Part shown: in pieces, positions 6,019 through 6,713 of the stretch
Position numbering within the stretch: position 1 is the stretch's first letter
How the letters are laid out: the number at the start of each line of letters is the position of its first letter
Source of the DNA: Fidelibacterota bacterium
Lineage (GTDB): Bacteria > Marinisomatota > Marinisomatia > SCGC-AAA003-L08 > TMED6
Direction of reading: 5' to 3'
NCBI GenBank assembly: GCA_002710085.1
Contig: PAOX01000013.1
Location: 21,294-28,006 of the forward strand
DNA: 6,713 bases
The notes under the pieces: model-generated
What the model saw: only the letters and a program-made list of their open reading frames with translations
Databases searched by the model: none
Told to the model about the DNA's origin: nothing
Made by a program: the position numbers and the translations under genes

Positions 6019-6713
6019 ATGACTGAAGATATAATACAAAATCTGAAAAAACGAGATAACAGGACTATTTCTAGATGTATATCTTTAGTTGAAAATCAAC
6101 AAGATTCATATTTAGAGTTTCTTTCATCTATTTTCCCATATACAGGTAACGCTTATCGTATTGGCATAACTGGTGCTCCAGGTTCAGGAAAAAGTACTTT
6201 AACAGATCAATTAATTAAAATTATGCTTGAAAAAAAAATGTCTGTAGCAGTTATTGCTATTGATCCTAGTAGTCCTTTTAATGGAGGGGCTATTTTAGGG
6301 GATAGGGTAAGGTTTGTTAATGATTTTAAAAATAAAGATACATTTTTTAGAAGTATGTCTACTAGAGGTTCCCAAGGAGGACTTGCTATATCGGCTAAAT
6401 TAGTTTCTGATATTTTTGATGCTTGTAATTTTGATGTTATTATTTTTGAGACAGTAGGTGTAGGTCAGGTAGAAATTGATGTTATTGAAGCGGTTGATAC
6501 TGTGGTTGTGACTTTGGTGCCTGAGTCAGGTGATGATATTCAGATGATGAAAGGTGGTTTAATGGAGATAGCAGACTTATATGCAATTAATAAGTCTGAT
6601 AGGCAAGGTGCAGACAGATTATATACATCTCTCAATAAAACCTTAGAATTAAATGATAAATCTGATTGGTCACCCGATATTATTAAAACTATAGCTACTA
6701 CTTCTGAAGGTGT
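6019..6713 (+). CDS. meaB: MeaB/ArgK-family GTPase, methylmalonyl-CoA mutase chaperone (3'-truncated)
   Basis: The frame runs open to the right edge; 231 full codons are present of about 310-330 usual for the family. MeaB is a G3E P-loop GTPase that loads and protects the B12 cofactor of methylmalonyl-CoA mutase or related acyl-CoA mutases (CblA in humans). Motifs visible: Walker A GAPGSGKST (52-60), IDPSSP (81-86), GDRVRF (94-99), RSMSTRG (111-117), ETVGVGQ (144-150), the switch III region around ESGDDIQMMKGG (169-180), and the guanine-specificity motif NKSD (191-194). The order and spacing are those of MeaB, not of HypB or UreG. The ATG at 6019 is the only likely start because an in-frame TAG lies at 6010. 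No Shine-Dalgarno sequence precedes it, so translation may depend on ribosomes leaving the upstream regulator gene. No mutase gene is in view; one may lie downstream. Confidence 0.93.
   Translation, partial: MTEDIIQNLKKRDNRTISRCISLVENQQDSYLEFLSSIFPYTGNAYRIGITGAPGSGKSTLTDQLIKIMLEKKMSVAVIAIDPSSPFNGGAILGDRVRFVNDFKNKDTFFRSMSTRGSQGGLAISAKLVSDIFDACNFDVIIFETVGVGQVEIDVIEAVDTVVVTLVPESGDDIQMMKGGLMEIADLYAINKSDRQGADRLYTSLNKTLELNDKSDWSPDIIKTIATTSEG

Noticed and set aside
6015..6020. Perfect TATAAT just before meaB
   Set aside because: It overlaps the ATG, so a transcript from it would start after the start codon and could not express the full protein; no -35 is apparent.
1..6713. Mobile element, CRISPR array, toxin-antitoxin or defence island
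   Set aside because: No transposase, long terminal repeats, regularly spaced repeats or small gene pairs are present; all genes belong to metabolic, ribosomal, repair or regulatory families.

Overview
The window is from an AT-rich bacterium (G+C roughly 30% by eye). Genes are tightly packed, start codons are ATG, and several starts have purine-rich ribosome binding sites. Nothing visible fixes the phylum. The mix of a DinG-type helicase, an aromatic amino acid ammonia-lyase, IMP dehydrogenase, ribosomal protein S20, a CRP-like regulator and a MeaB-type GTPase suits a free-living heterotroph. All six proteins can be placed in a known family. I see no phage, insertion sequence, CRISPR array, tRNA or rRNA.

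Layout: positions 1-1884 (+) hold the C-terminal part of a DinG/XPD-family helicase, cut at the window's left edge. After 46 bases comes a HAL/PAL/TAL-family ammonia-lyase (1931-3460, +), then, 2 bases later, guaB (3463-4917, +). These three probably form one transcription unit, and the last two look translationally coupled. rpsT (4919-5173, -) converges on guaB with one base between the stop codons. A 143-base divergent spacer (5174-5316) carries a likely rpsT promoter and a Fur-box-like sequence. A crp-like regulator (5317-6003, +) follows, then a meaB GTPase (6019 to the right edge, +, truncated at its 3' end).

The most interesting features are inside familiar genes. The ammonia-lyase has Ala-Cys-Gly where the MIO-forming tripeptide is normally Ala-Ser-Gly, although its other active-site residues match histidine ammonia-lyase. 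It sits against guaB with no other histidine-degradation gene in view. The DinG-like helicase appears to lack the four cysteines that hold the iron-sulfur cluster, which suggests the Gram-positive-type DinG that has lost the cluster. The CRP-like regulator keeps the CRP recognition helix but has a changed residue in the part of the dimer helix that contacts cAMP. The convergent guaB/rpsT ends leave no room for ordinary terminators. I found no clearly novel multi-gene system; these are leads within known families.
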